From assembly GCA_016709005.1 (NCBI GenBank), contig JADJEU010000001.1:434001-498000 (forward strand): a stretch of DNA of 64,000 nt. The letters are read 5' to 3'. The position numbers were made by a program, and so were the translations under genes. How positions within the stretch are numbered: position 1 is the first letter of the stretch; the number at the start of each line of letters is the position of its first letter. The stretch comes from Crocinitomicaceae bacterium. Its GTDB lineage: Bacteria; Bacteroidota; Bacteroidia; Flavobacteriales_D; Crocinitomicaceae. The notes under the pieces are model-generated. The model saw only the letters and a list, made by a program, of their open reading frames with translations, searched no databases and was not told where the DNA came from. This document shows positions 28,432 to 37,511 of the stretch, in pieces.

Positions 28432-28738
28432 GTTTTTTTCATCATAATCAGAAACCGGTCACTGAGCGGAGCCGAAGTGAAATCTTCTGGGCGAAAAACC
28501 CCTAGACATATTTATCCCCCTCTTGCCAATATCCTATTCACTCTTTCTTCCTCAAAAACCTTAACATAGATTAACACAACAACCTGTAATTAAATCACCT
28601 CACTTACGTTTACAAGAATGAAGGAAAATAATTTACACATTACCGTAACCTTTTGTTTACAAAGACAGTTATACATTGAATTACGGAGTAGAACGATTTA
28701 TCTTGCATTTTACACTTGACACGTGAGATAAAATGGCG
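28432..28738. other. Intergenic region upstream of rpoD
   Basis: Apart from a short interspersed repeat near 28457-28480 and the rpoD promoter at the right end, I see no ORF, hairpin or RNA that I can support here. Confidence 0.5.
28457..28480. repeat. Interspersed repeat, CACTGAGCGGAGNCGAAGTG type
   Basis: The 24 bases CGGTCACTGAGCGGAGC... then CGAAGTG match a short repeat that I recall seeing in many Bacteroidota intergenic regions. Its ends CACT/AGTG are inverted, so it may form a small hairpin. Only one copy is in the window. Confidence 0.4.
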
Positions 28739-28746
28739 TAAGTTTG
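28716..28746 (+). promoter_or_regulatory. rpoD promoter
   Basis: TTG at 28716-28718 and TAAGTTTG at 28739-28746, 20 bases apart, match the Bacteroidota housekeeping promoter. The -7 box ends 39 bases before the ATG at 28786. Confidence 0.8.
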
Positions 28747-28785
28747 CATCCACATTGTTTAATTAAAAGAAAGGGACCTATAAGA

Positions 28786-29652
28786 ATGAGGCAGTTAAAA
28801 ATCACCAAATCCATCACCAATCGCGAAAGTCAATCTTTAGATAAATATCTTCAGGATATTGGAAAAGAAGAACTTATCACGGCAGAGATTGAGGTTGAAT
28901 TAGCGAAGAGGATTAAACAGGGAGATCAAAAGGCCCTTGAAAAACTAACACGTGCGAATCTTCGTTTCGTGGTTTCAGTAGCAAAACAATATCAAAATCA
29001 GGGATTAACTCTTCCCGATTTGATCAACGAAGGAAATTTAGGGTTAATTAAAGCTGCTCAGAAATTTGATGAAACTCGTGGTTTCAAATTTATCTCTTAC
29101 GCGGTATGGTGGATTCGTCAGTCTATTCTTCAAGCATTAGCTGAACAAGCACGTATAGTGCGTCTTCCTCTGAACCAGGTAGGATCTTTAAATAAAATCA
29201 ACAAAGCTTTCTCAAAATTAGAGCAAGAATATGAACGCGCACCAAGTGCTGAAGAATTAGCTGAAGTACTTGAAGTTCCTGAAGAAAAAATTAAAGAAAG
29301 TTTAAAAGTTGCAGGTCGTCACGTTTCAATGGATGCTCCCCTATCCTCTTCTGAAGATGGTGGTACATTGATGGATGTAATGGCTAATAGCGATTCTCCA
29401 AAAGCAGACAGATTATTGATGGCTGAATCTTTGCAAAAAGAAATTGAGCGTTCATTGTCTACTTTGACTGATAAAGAGCGTGAAATTATTCGTTTGTTCT
29501 TCGGAATCGGAATGAATCACGGTTTGACTTTAGAAGAGATTGGTGCTAAATTTAATCTGACACGTGAACGCGTTCGTCAGATTAAAGAAAAAGCAATCCG
29601 TCGTCTGCGTCATACATCACGTAACAAATTGCTTAAAGCATACTTGGGATAA
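28786..29652 (+). CDS. rpoD: RNA polymerase housekeeping sigma factor
   Basis: This 288-residue sigma-70 family protein directs most transcription, which here uses TAnnTTTG promoters. I start at ATG 28786 (MRQLKITKSITNRESQSLDK), the usual Bacteroidota RpoD start; an upstream TTG at 28744 would lie inside the promoter. Region 1.2 begins LDKYLQDIGKEE, region 2 contains GNLGLIKAAQKFDETRGFKF and SYAVWWIRQSI, region 3 the LNQVGSLNKINKAFSKLE stretch, and region 4.2 a helix-turn-helix (LTLEEIGAKFNLTRERVRQI). Bacteroidota RpoD is short and lacks the long region 1.1, as here. A strong terminator follows, so it is monocistronic. Confidence 0.97.
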   Translation: MRQLKITKSITNRESQSLDKYLQDIGKEELITAEIEVELAKRIKQGDQKALEKLTRANLRFVVSVAKQYQNQGLTLPDLINEGNLGLIKAAQKFDETRGFKFISYAVWWIRQSILQALAEQARIVRLPLNQVGSLNKINKAFSKLEQEYERAPSAEELAEVLEVPEEKIKESLKVAGRHVSMDAPLSSSEDGGTLMDVMANSDSPKADRLLMAESLQKEIERSLSTLTDKEREIIRLFFGIGMNHGLTLEEIGAKFNLTRERVRQIKEKAIRRLRHTSRNKLLKAYLG

Positions 29653-29674
29653 TTCTTCCAAAGATTTGATATCA

Positions 29675-29706
29675 AAAATCCTGGCTTCGGCCGGGATTTT
29701 TTTTTG
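29675..29706 (+). terminator. rpoD terminator
   Basis: AAAATCCTGGC (29675-29685) pairs with GCCGGGATTTT (29690-29700) around a TTCG loop, with one G-T pair, and runs into a T tract. Confidence 0.9.
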
Positions 29707-29783
29707 TCCTTTGCTATCAGTGATATTAACAATACTTTAATAAAATGTGAGCAAACTCATGTATTAAATCGGTTTTTCCGATG

Positions 29784-29791
29784 TAATTTTG
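29784..29791 (+). promoter_or_regulatory. -7 box of the GAPDH gene
   Basis: TAATTTTG is an exact -7 match 39 bases before the ATG at 29831. Just upstream, ATCGG and CCGAT flank a T5 loop (29768-29782), a small hairpin overlapping the -33 region. No TTG is present at the expected spacing. Confidence 0.5.
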
Positions 29792-29830
29792 CGCCATAAA
29801 TTTTCCGCAACGGAATCAAAAAACAAAAAC

Positions 29831-31285
29831 ATGGAATCATCAGCTGTAGGCTATGAAAAAGAATTGCAAAGCTATATCGACAACGAAAAAGCTGCTGTAA
29901 AACTCGCTAACTATGTTGGCGAACTGCTTTATACCAAAGGTGTTGAATTGGTACTCTTTCGTAACCACCTTTTGGACATTACTACATCAGAAATTATCAA
30001 CCTGCATGATTATGCTGAGAAAGTAGTTGGTAAAAAAATCTTCATTACCACAACAGCTCATTTGGCTGAAACACTTTTTGAAATGGAGTTATCTCCGGCA
30101 AAAATTGACATCGGTCGTCTAGCACATGAATGGATTCAGGAAGGTGATAAATTCGCAAACAAAACAGATTTCCTTAAAAATAAATTAGGCGGATTAGTCG
30201 ATAACCGCGATTTCAACATTGAACCTCGTGACGTGATTTTATACGGCTTCGGTCGTATTGGTCGTTTGGCTGCTCGTGAACTTATTAAACAAGCTGGTAA
30301 AGGACAGCAACTCAGACTAAAGGCAATCGTTACCAGAAGTTCTTCTGCAGAAGAAATTACCAAACGTGCTGCTTTGTTAAGTCAAGATTCAGTTCACGGA
30401 GCTTTCAAAGGAACCGTTAAAGTAGATACAGAAAATAACGCTTTGGTGTTAAACGGTCAAACTGTTCACATGATAGCTGCTTCTAATCCAGAAGACATCG
30501 ATTATACCAAATATGGAATCAAAAATGCGTTAGTCATTGATAACACAGGTGCGTTTTTAGATCGTGATTCTCTTTCCCGTCACCTGAAATCAAAAGGTGT
30601 CAGCAAAGTTTTGTTGACTGCTCCTGGAAAAGGAATTCCGAATATCGTTTACGGAATCAATCATTTTGATTTAGACATCGAAGGTGAAAATATTTTCTGT
30701 GCAGCATCTTGTACAACGAACGCTATCACACCAATTCTAAAGGTTATGAATGATAATTTTGGAATTGAAAAAGGACATATTGAAACCGTTCACGCTTATA
30801 CGAATGACCAGAATTTGTTGGATAACTTCCATAAAAAACCGCGTCGTGGAAGATCTGCAGCTATCAACATGGTTATTACATCTACTGGTGCAGGACCTGC
30901 AATCACAAAAGTAATTCCTGAATTGGCAGATAAGTTTACAGCCAATGCTGTTCGTGTACCAACACCGAATGGATCTCTTGCAATTCTTCAACTCACTTTA
31001 AACACCAAAACAACGGTTGAAGAGGTGAATGCAATTGTGAAGAAAGCAGCGCTCAATGGAAATCTAGTCAATCAAATTTATTATTCGGTAGATCCTGAAT
31101 TGGTATCGAATGATATTATTGGAAATACATGCTGTTCAGTTTTTGATGCGCAAGCTACTTTAGTTTCTCCTGACAATAAAGGTGTTGTTCTTTATTCATG
31201 GTATGACAACGAGTTTGGATATACAAAACAAGTAATTCGTTTAGCAAAACACATTGCAAAAGTGAGACGATTAATTTATTATTAA
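29831..31285 (+). CDS. gap: Long-form glyceraldehyde-3-phosphate dehydrogenase
   Basis: This 484-residue enzyme converts glyceraldehyde-3-phosphate to 1,3-bisphosphoglycerate (or the reverse). The GAPDH core begins with GFGRIGR (139-145); the catalytic Cys is C294 in SCTTN, with the HAYTNDQN motif downstream. It carries about 130 extra N-terminal residues compared with ordinary 330-residue GAPDH, which I know from a Bacteroidota subgroup of about 480 residues. Start ATG 29831 is chosen because the upstream in-frame codons overlap the promoter region. It may be specialised for gluconeogenesis, but the sequence does not show this. A terminator follows. Confidence 0.93.
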   Translation: MESSAVGYEKELQSYIDNEKAAVKLANYVGELLYTKGVELVLFRNHLLDITTSEIINLHDYAEKVVGKKIFITTTAHLAETLFEMELSPAKIDIGRLAHEWIQEGDKFANKTDFLKNKLGGLVDNRDFNIEPRDVILYGFGRIGRLAARELIKQAGKGQQLRLKAIVTRSSSAEEITKRAALLSQDSVHGAFKGTVKVDTENNALVLNGQTVHMIAASNPEDIDYTKYGIKNALVIDNTGAFLDRDSLSRHLKSKGVSKVLLTAPGKGIPNIVYGINHFDLDIEGENIFCAASCTTNAITPILKVMNDNFGIEKGHIETVHAYTNDQNLLDNFHKKPRRGRSAAINMVITSTGAGPAITKVIPELADKFTANAVRVPTPNGSLAILQLTLNTKTTVEEVNAIVKKAALNGNLVNQIYYSVDPELVSNDIIGNTCCSVFDAQATLVSPDNKGVVLYSWYDNEFGYTKQVIRLAKHIAKVRRLIYY

Positions 31286-31307
31286 TCTCATCAATAGAAG
31301 AATACAG

Positions 31308-31340
31308 AAAAGAGGAACTTGTGGTTCCTCTTTTTTTTTT
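31308..31340 (+). terminator. GAPDH gene terminator
   Basis: AGAGGAAC (31311-31318) pairs with GTTCCTCT (31324-31331), extended by flanking A and T, and is followed by a 10-base T run. Confidence 0.92.
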
Positions 31341-31439
31341 CATGCCTGTAACTAAACGGGAATGTTAATCGTCCGATAAAATAATATTGGCTTTGAAGAG
31401 TTAATATTGCACAAAAAAATAGACAATTCACTCTGATTG

Positions 31440-33798
31440 ATGAAAAGGTCCATTCTTTTACTCTTTACGGTAATCGCCTTTAACGGATTTGCACAAACCA
31501 AACATACAATCTCTGGCTATATAAAAGATGCAGAAACAGGTGAAGCACTCATTGGTGCAAAGGTTTATGTTCCTGCATTGAGTGTTGGAGCCATTGCTAA
31601 TGTTTATGGTTTCTACAGTCTGACTTTGCCAGAAGGTAATCATGAAATTACTTACAGTTTCGTAGGTAAAACACCTTCCAAAAAACTGGTTACGCTTGAT
31701 GCAGATATGAGTTTGAATATAGACCTCACTCCTACTGGCATGCTCGATGAAGTTGTTGTAACAGGCGAAGTCAAACAGCATGAATCAACTGACATGAGTA
31801 CAACTGACTTACCCATGTCTAAAGTAAAATCATTGCCCGTACTCTTAGGAGAGGTTGATATTATTAAAACGGCACAGCTTTTACCGGGCATCAGTTCTGG
31901 AAGTGAAGGTTCAAGCGTAATTTATGTTCGCGGTGGCGGGCCCGATCAGAATCTGATTCTATTAGATGGCGTTCCAATTTATAATGCCAATCACTTGTTT
32001 GGATTTTTCTCTGTTTTTAATGCTGACGCAATCAACAATGTCAAAATCATCAAAGGTGGTTTTCCGGCTGAATACGGTGGACGAATCTCCTCAGTGATCG
32101 ATATTCGCATGAAAGAAGGTGATATGAAAAAAATTCACGGTGAAGGTTCTGTGGGAATTATCTCATCTAAATTCATGATCAACGGCCCTATCATCAAAGA
32201 CAAAACATCGTTTATGATTTCTGCCAGAAGAACCTACCTGGACATTTTAGCGAAACCTTTTATTGCGCTTGCCAATCAAAACAACGGCAGCAGTGATAAA
32301 GTGAGCGGTGGTTATTTCTTCTACGATGTCAACATGAAAATCAACCACATCATCAATGACAAAAACCGAATCTATTTCAGCGCTTATTTAGGAGATGATA
32401 AGTTCTACGTAAACTCAACCTACGATTACGAAAGCAACGGAAAAACCTATTATGAAGAATCCAGTGGTGGATTGAGTTGGGGAAATAAAATTATGGCACT
32501 CAGATGGAATCATCAGTTTGGACCCAAATTGTTTGCAAATACAACGCTTAATTACAGCGACTACAAATTCAAAACTGGCTTTGCCTTGAAGTCATATGAA
32601 GAAGGAAAAGAAAATACACCGGAACAAAATTTTTCATTTGATTATTTATCAGGTATCACAGATTGGGGAGGCACGATGCATTTCTCATACTACCCTAATC
32701 CCAATCATAAAATAGAATTTGGTGTAGGTGAAATTTATCACACCTTTAAACCGGGTGTGAATCAATTTAAATACGACAACAGTGGCGCAACGCTTGATAC
32801 GGTTTATGGAGGCAGACGTGTTTATGCGCATGAGTTTTATGGCTTTGTGCAGGATGATTTCAAAATCAACCGTCGCATCATGGCGAATGTTGGATTGCAC
32901 TTTTCAAATTTTATTGTGCGTGAAAAATATTACAATGCATTGCAACCACGCGCAGCCTTTAATTTTCTACTCGATGAAAAATCAAGTTTGAAAGTATCCT
33001 ATAGCCGCATGGCTCAGTATCTTCATTTATTGACCAACACCACTATCGGTCTTCCAACCGATCTTTGGGTTCCGGCTACTGATACCATTCCGTTTCAGAT
33101 TGGAGATCAATATGCCTTGGGATACACACGTGAACTTGAAAAAGGATATCGCATTACAACTGAAGCTTACTACAAACAGATGAATAACATGATCGAGTAC
33201 AAAGAAGGCGCAAGTTTCTTTGATACTTCGAATGATTGGGAACAACTTGTTGAAGTAGGAAAAGGATTCAGTTATGGTTTAGAAGTTTTACTTGAAAAAC
33301 GCACGGGTAAAACAACCGGATGGATTGGATATACTTTATCATGGACCAATCGCAAATTTGAAAATTTAAATAACGGTGACATTTTTCCATATCGTTACGA
33401 TAGCCGCCATGACATCAGTGTTGTGGTGACACATAAATTCAATGATAAAATTGATGTTGGTTTAGTTTGGGTATTCTCTACTGGAAACGCTGTTACGCTT
33501 GCACTTCAGCAGTATAATGCACTTGATGATGAGTACTACTTTAACTCAGTTGTTGAACATGTAGATGAACGTAACAATTACAGAATGCCATCTTATCACC
33601 GGTTGGATTTAGGTGTAAACATTCACAAAAAAAAAATGGGGACAAGCCACCTGGAGTTTTGGATTGTACAATGCTTACAATCGCCAGAATCCATTCTACC
33701 TTGAATTTGGTTATTTGAAAAATGGAAATGAAAAAGTGCTGAAACAAATCAGCCTCTTCCCTATTATTCCTTCTGTTAATTATAGTTTTAAATTTTGA
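31440..33798 (+). CDS. TonB-dependent outer membrane receptor, frame broken near the 3' end
   Basis: Starting at ATG 31440 (MKRSILLLFTVIAFNGFAQ), it has a signal peptide, a CarboxypepD_reg-like domain (about 25-105), a plug domain with VIYVRGGGPDQNLILLDGVP and a barrel. It should transport a nutrient across the outer membrane using TonB energy. As written the frame ends at 33704 after HKKKMGTSH, but reading past an A10 run (33637-33646) in the next frame gives HKKKWGQATWSFGLYNAYN and a proper aromatic C-terminus (SVNYSFKF) with a stop at 33796-33798. One extra A explains this. The restored stop overlaps the TTG start of the downstream DUF4249 gene. The substrate is unknown; the pairing resembles nutrient-uptake loci. 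Confidence 0.88.
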
Positions 33799-34667
33799 TT
33801 CGCTACATTTCCATAGTGTTTCCATTGATTGCTTTTTCTTGCGAAAAAGAAGTGCATCTTGATAATGAGATCAAGACACCGCGAATTACAGTGAACGGAA
33901 TTTTAGATCCTGAACATTCAATTGAATTGGAAATAAGTGAGAGCGCTTTCATTTTGCAAAGTGGATTTAAAATGCCTGCATTAGAAAATGCAAAAGCACT
34001 TCTTTACGACTCTGATTATAATTTATTAGGCGAGTTTGAGCACGAAACACTTGGTGTTTATTATTTGCCGGGTGTTCAAGTTGTTTCTGAATCAACATAC
34101 TTTATAAAAGTTAGCTGCCCTGGATTTAATGACGTAACTTCTAAAACAATTGTTCCTAGAGCACCGATTAATGTTGACTATCAAATGCAGTTTAAAGATG
34201 ATATTGTTTCGTACCAAATAAGTTTTCAGGATGATGCAGCCGAAGTAAATTATTACTGGGTTTCAATTGTCCAAATGAAAAAGACAGAATATGGTTTTAA
34301 TGGGTTTTCTGATATTAACCGCCATATTTGCTCCAACAACGTTGCAGTTGAAAATCAATCGGAGATCATAGGGGAAGCATCAATCTGTGATAAATTCCTC
34401 TTCTTTTCGGATCAAACATTTAATGGTAACGCTTTTCAGATCAACTTTGATCAGAGCAACTCAAAAGAGGCTAACGACACGGTCATTTCAATATTAAATT
34501 TCAAATCTGTTAGTGAGGACTACTACAAATACCTCATAACACGTGAAGCATATGCTTCACATCAGCAGGATCCTTTTGCACAACCAGGCCAAGTTCATAC
34601 AAATATTGAAAATGGCTTTGGAATTTTAGCGGGGAGTAATACATTTTCAGATACGATTTATTGGTAA
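33795..34667 (+). CDS. DUF4249 family lipoprotein
   Basis: This 290-residue lipoprotein starts at TTG 33795 (MIRYISIVFPLIAFSC), with the Cys at 16 as lipobox. The TTG overlaps the restored receptor stop as TTGA, which implies translational coupling. The mature part (CEKEVHLDNEIKTPRITVNG, SIELEISESAF, SGFKMPALENAKALL) matches the DUF4249 family that sits next to TonB-dependent receptors. It is probably a surface or periplasm-facing partner of that receptor. A paralog follows 10 bases later. Confidence 0.88.
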   Translation: MIRYISIVFPLIAFSCEKEVHLDNEIKTPRITVNGILDPEHSIELEISESAFILQSGFKMPALENAKALLYDSDYNLLGEFEHETLGVYYLPGVQVVSESTYFIKVSCPGFNDVTSKTIVPRAPINVDYQMQFKDDIVSYQISFQDDAAEVNYYWVSIVQMKKTEYGFNGFSDINRHICSNNVAVENQSEIIGEASICDKFLFFSDQTFNGNAFQINFDQSNSKEANDTVISILNFKSVSEDYYKYLITREAYASHQQDPFAQPGQVHTNIENGFGILAGSNTFSDTIYW

Positions 34668-34677
34668 AAAAAGAAAT

Positions 34678-35571
34678 ATGAAATACAGATTTAACAACTG
34701 CCTTTCTATCACAACCCTCTTCTGTTTCACCCTTCTTTTCTCTTGTGAAAAAGAAATTCCGTTGGACGCAGAACAAAAAGAACCGCGCATTGTAGTCAAC
34801 AGCATCTTTGGTGATGGCGACACTATTTATGTTCATGTCAGCGAAAGCAGAGATGTGTTGTTTGAAGGAGATTTACCAAACCTTACCACCGCAGTTGTAA
34901 AACTGCAGGATATCAACGGTAATCAGCTTGGAGATTTTACTCATCTGGGAGATGGTATTTATAAACTTACTAATTACTTGCCTGTTGTAGGGCAAACTTA
35001 TCAACTGGTTGTTACAAATACTGGTTTTGATCAAGTTAATGCGCAAACACAAACACCTTCTGTGATCACTATCAGCACAATCGATACGTTGCGTAAGAAT
35101 GATGAAATGGATTATGCTATTAAGTTTTCTGATGATCCATCGATCACAAATTATTATGCGATTGCCATTGAGAAAATAAGCATTTTTGACGATGGTTTTG
35201 GTGGCTATGAGATCTACTCAGATTATTATTTTGAAACGGCCGAAATTTTTACCCAAAATGGTTCTACAGATGTGGATGGAACAAAATATGGAAGTATCTT
35301 TCTATTCTCTGATGCTACTTTCAGCGGTGGTCAATGCGTCTTTGATGCATCAAACTATATCCCGGTGGAATCATCCGATTCTTTGATTGTTGTAGTTTCA
35401 TTGATGAGTTTGAGTGAAGATTATTTCAAGTATAAACTCTCTTTAGAAAAATATCAGGAGACTGCAGGAGATCCATTTGCACAGCCCGTTCAGGTGTACT
35501 CGAATGTGGAGAATGGTTTCGGTATTTTTGGTGGATACAGCGTATATAGAGATTCAATATTTTTTGAGTAA
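34678..35571 (+). CDS. DUF4249 family lipoprotein
   Basis: This 297-residue protein has a lipobox LLFSC and a mature start CEKEIPLDAEQKEPRIVVNS, the DUF4249 signature. Its architecture matches the preceding paralog (QPVQVYSNVENGFGIFGGYS near the end of both), so the two arose by duplication. It belongs to the TonB receptor operon; why two copies are kept is unclear, possibly for two related ligands. Confidence 0.9.
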   Translation: MKYRFNNCLSITTLFCFTLLFSCEKEIPLDAEQKEPRIVVNSIFGDGDTIYVHVSESRDVLFEGDLPNLTTAVVKLQDINGNQLGDFTHLGDGIYKLTNYLPVVGQTYQLVVTNTGFDQVNAQTQTPSVITISTIDTLRKNDEMDYAIKFSDDPSITNYYAIAIEKISIFDDGFGGYEIYSDYYFETAEIFTQNGSTDVDGTKYGSIFLFSDATFSGGQCVFDASNYIPVESSDSLIVVVSLMSLSEDYFKYKLSLEKYQETAGDPFAQPVQVYSNVENGFGIFGGYSVYRDSIFFE

Positions 35572-35625
35572 TCGGTACCGACTTTGATTGAAAGCGGCCG
35601 CTAAGCTGAATTGTCCATAATTTAT

Positions 35626-35633
35626 TATTTTTG
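35626..35633 (+). promoter_or_regulatory. -7 box of the methyltransferase gene
   Basis: TATTTTTG is an exact match ending 6 bases before the ATG at 35640, implying a nearly leaderless mRNA. A -33 TTG is not at the right spacing. Confidence 0.45.
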
Positions 35634-35639
35634 CTGCCA

Positions 35640-36341
35640 ATGAGCAAGAAAGCAGAAATATATCAGAACGGTGAGTATTTAGGAAATCATCCCGATTGGC
35701 ACGAAGAAGATTCAGAATGGAAAGCAAAAAAAATTGCCGGAATTCTGACTAAAAATAATGTGACTCCAAAATCTATTTGTGAGGTAGGTTGCGGTGCCGG
35801 TGAAATTTTAAATCAATTACACAGCACGTTCAAAGGTGCTAATGTTACCGGCTACGAAATTTCACAAGATGCTTATGAGTTCTGCAGCAAAAAACAAAAA
35901 GAAGGTCTGACTTTTAAATTGGAAGACATTCTGAATCCTGATAACAAAGAACATTACGATGTTTTACTTTGCATCGATGTGTTTGAGCATGTAGAAGATT
36001 ATTTTTCTTTCCTCAGAAAATTAAGAGAGAAAGCAGATTATAAAGTATTCCACATTCCTTTAGAGCTTTCTGTTGTGGGAATGCTTTCTAAAAATCGTTT
36101 GATGAATTCGCGCAAAAAATTCGGTCACCTCCACTACTATTCAAAAGATACAGCACTTGCTTGTCTGCGCGATACTGGTTATACCATTGTTGATGCATAT
36201 TATTCAAGACGATCATTCGAAGTTAACTCCGGTGGTTTTTCTAAAAAGTTCATGAATTTATTCAGACGACTTTTCAATTTTAACCGTGATCTTTCAGTAA
36301 GTTTATTTGGCGGGGAATCGTTGTTGGTGATTGCGAAGTAA
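35640..36341 (+). CDS. Class I SAM-dependent methyltransferase
   Basis: This 233-residue protein has the SAM motif I CEVGCGAGE (about 47-55), the motif II acidic region, and a CIDVFEHVEDYFSFL segment typical of small-molecule methyltransferases. The start ATG 35640 (MSKKAEIYQNGEYLG) is preferred over an upstream TTG, which overlaps the -7 box. The substrate is unknown; polyketide, quinone or lipid-type targets are possible. The stop touches the stop of the next minus-strand gene with no spacer. Confidence 0.88.
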   Translation: MSKKAEIYQNGEYLGNHPDWHEEDSEWKAKKIAGILTKNNVTPKSICEVGCGAGEILNQLHSTFKGANVTGYEISQDAYEFCSKKQKEGLTFKLEDILNPDNKEHYDVLLCIDVFEHVEDYFSFLRKLREKADYKVFHIPLELSVVGMLSKNRLMNSRKKFGHLHYYSKDTALACLRDTGYTIVDAYYSRRSFEVNSGGFSKKFMNLFRRLFNFNRDLSVSLFGGESLLVIAK

Positions 36342-37511
36342 TCAAAACTTAAACCTCAAAATCTCCACTACTCCATCTCTTCCTACAAATGCGACAAAGT
36401 CGTTGGAGACCGCAATGCTATAATAATTGCGCTCAAAAAGTAAATTCCAGTTCAGCCCTTTATCAAGTGTATAATAGGTTCCGTGATCACCAGTCGCAAA
36501 TAAACAGGAACCATTTTCGTTTCCTTGAATACAGGAAGTGTAACCACCAAGCCCTTTGCTCCGATTTATCCACGTATCGCCACCATCAGAAGTATAATAA
36601 CAAATCTTCTTTTTGTATTCTGTTTCTTTCCAGCTTCCGCCAATGATCACGCCTTCAGTTGCAGACCAGAAATACATGGAATAAATTCCATAACTATCAC
36701 CTGATTTTAACGGTGTGTTTTTTGCTATCCAATTTTTTCCGCGATCATAACTGCAAAATAATCTGGCTGTATCTGCCATACCCGTTGCAAAATAAACCGT
36801 TGAATCATTAATACATTGTATACCTGTTCCGCTTGCGGCAAAGCCCGCTTCATTTTTTAAGATTGTTGGAATAAATTCTGGAGTAAATGCGGTCCAGCTT
36901 CTGCCTGCATCGTGTGTTTGAGTCAGGAAAAATTTTCCATTGATTGGATCTCCGTACGCAATTCCGCTTTTATCATCAAAGAAATCCATGCCATCTAAAA
37001 ATACACCAGCCGTGTCAAAAACAGTTGCTTGTTCGCCGTTAAAACCAACGATATAAATTTTACCGGTATCTCCAGAACTTAGCAACGCAATCGTGCCATT
37101 CATAAAAAGATGAATATCACGCAAATCTTCGGCGCCAATTAAAGCAGGTTGTTCAATCAGATCTCCACCAAAATATTTTCCGCAATAAACACCGTTGGGT
37201 CCGCCAATAATCAGCGCATCATCATTCACAAAAGTCACCGCGCGCGCATGAAACCCCGCAATGGATTGACCATGATAAATTGTGGCATATTGCAGATTGT
37301 CTGTTGATTTACACGACACCAATAACAATATCTGCAGGGGCGCGACCTTGCGTCCGCCCGATGCAACGATGAATTTGTAAACAGATGTGAATTGCGCGAC
37401 CTTGCGTCCCCCCGACACAAGAATAAATTTTAAAACAGATACGAATGGAAAGGTCAAGTATCTTACAAACAATGTAGAAACCTGATTAAAAAAGTTTCGG
37501 CTGGTTATCAT
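36342..37511 (-). CDS. Ycf48/BNR-like lipoprotein with a repeat-extended N-terminus
   Basis: The mature part (from about the lipobox LLLVSC near 37320) is a propeller with SYDRGKNW, SGDSYGIYSMYF and YTSDGGDTWINRS repeats of the photosystem-assembly Ycf48/BNR type seen in Bacteroidota envelope proteins. The first ~60 residues are unusual: an 18-residue repeat (SVLKFILVSGGRKVA / SVYKFIVASGGRKVA) encoded by a 54-base repeat inserted in frame before the hydrophobic core. The ATG at 37511 overlaps the parC stop by 26 bases. A native start nearer the lipobox may have been displaced by the repeat, so the true N-terminus is uncertain. Confidence 0.75.
   Translation of the reverse strand: MITSRNFFNQVSTLFVRYLTFPFVSVLKFILVSGGRKVAQFTSVYKFIVASGGRKVAPLQILLLVSCKSTDNLQYATIYHGQSIAGFHARAVTFVNDDALIIGGPNGVYCGKYFGGDLIEQPALIGAEDLRDIHLFMNGTIALLSSGDTGKIYIVGFNGEQATVFDTAGVFLDGMDFFDDKSGIAYGDPINGKFFLTQTHDAGRSWTAFTPEFIPTILKNEAGFAASGTGIQCINDSTVYFATGMADTARLFCSYDRGKNWIAKNTPLKSGDSYGIYSMYFWSATEGVIIGGSWKETEYKKKICYYTSDGGDTWINRSKGLGGYTSCIQGNENGSCLFATGDHGTYYTLDKGLNWNLLFERNYYSIAVSNDFVAFVGRDGVVEILRFKF
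37340..37447. repeat. Two tandem 54-bp copies of an interspersed GCGCGACCTTGCGTC repeat
   Basis: GCGCGACCTTGCGTC occurs at 37340-37354 and again at 37394-37408, so the period is 54 bases; the copies agree at most positions downstream too (AACAGAT then G/A-TGTGAAT versus AACAGATACGAAT). Because 54 is a multiple of 3, the host frame stays open. I recall this core from many Bacteroidota and Chlorobi intergenic regions. Confidence 0.75.

Noticed and set aside
28744..28785. TTG start for rpoD upstream of the ATG
   Set aside because: It lies within the promoter, and the known RpoD N-terminus begins MRQLKITKS at ATG 28786.
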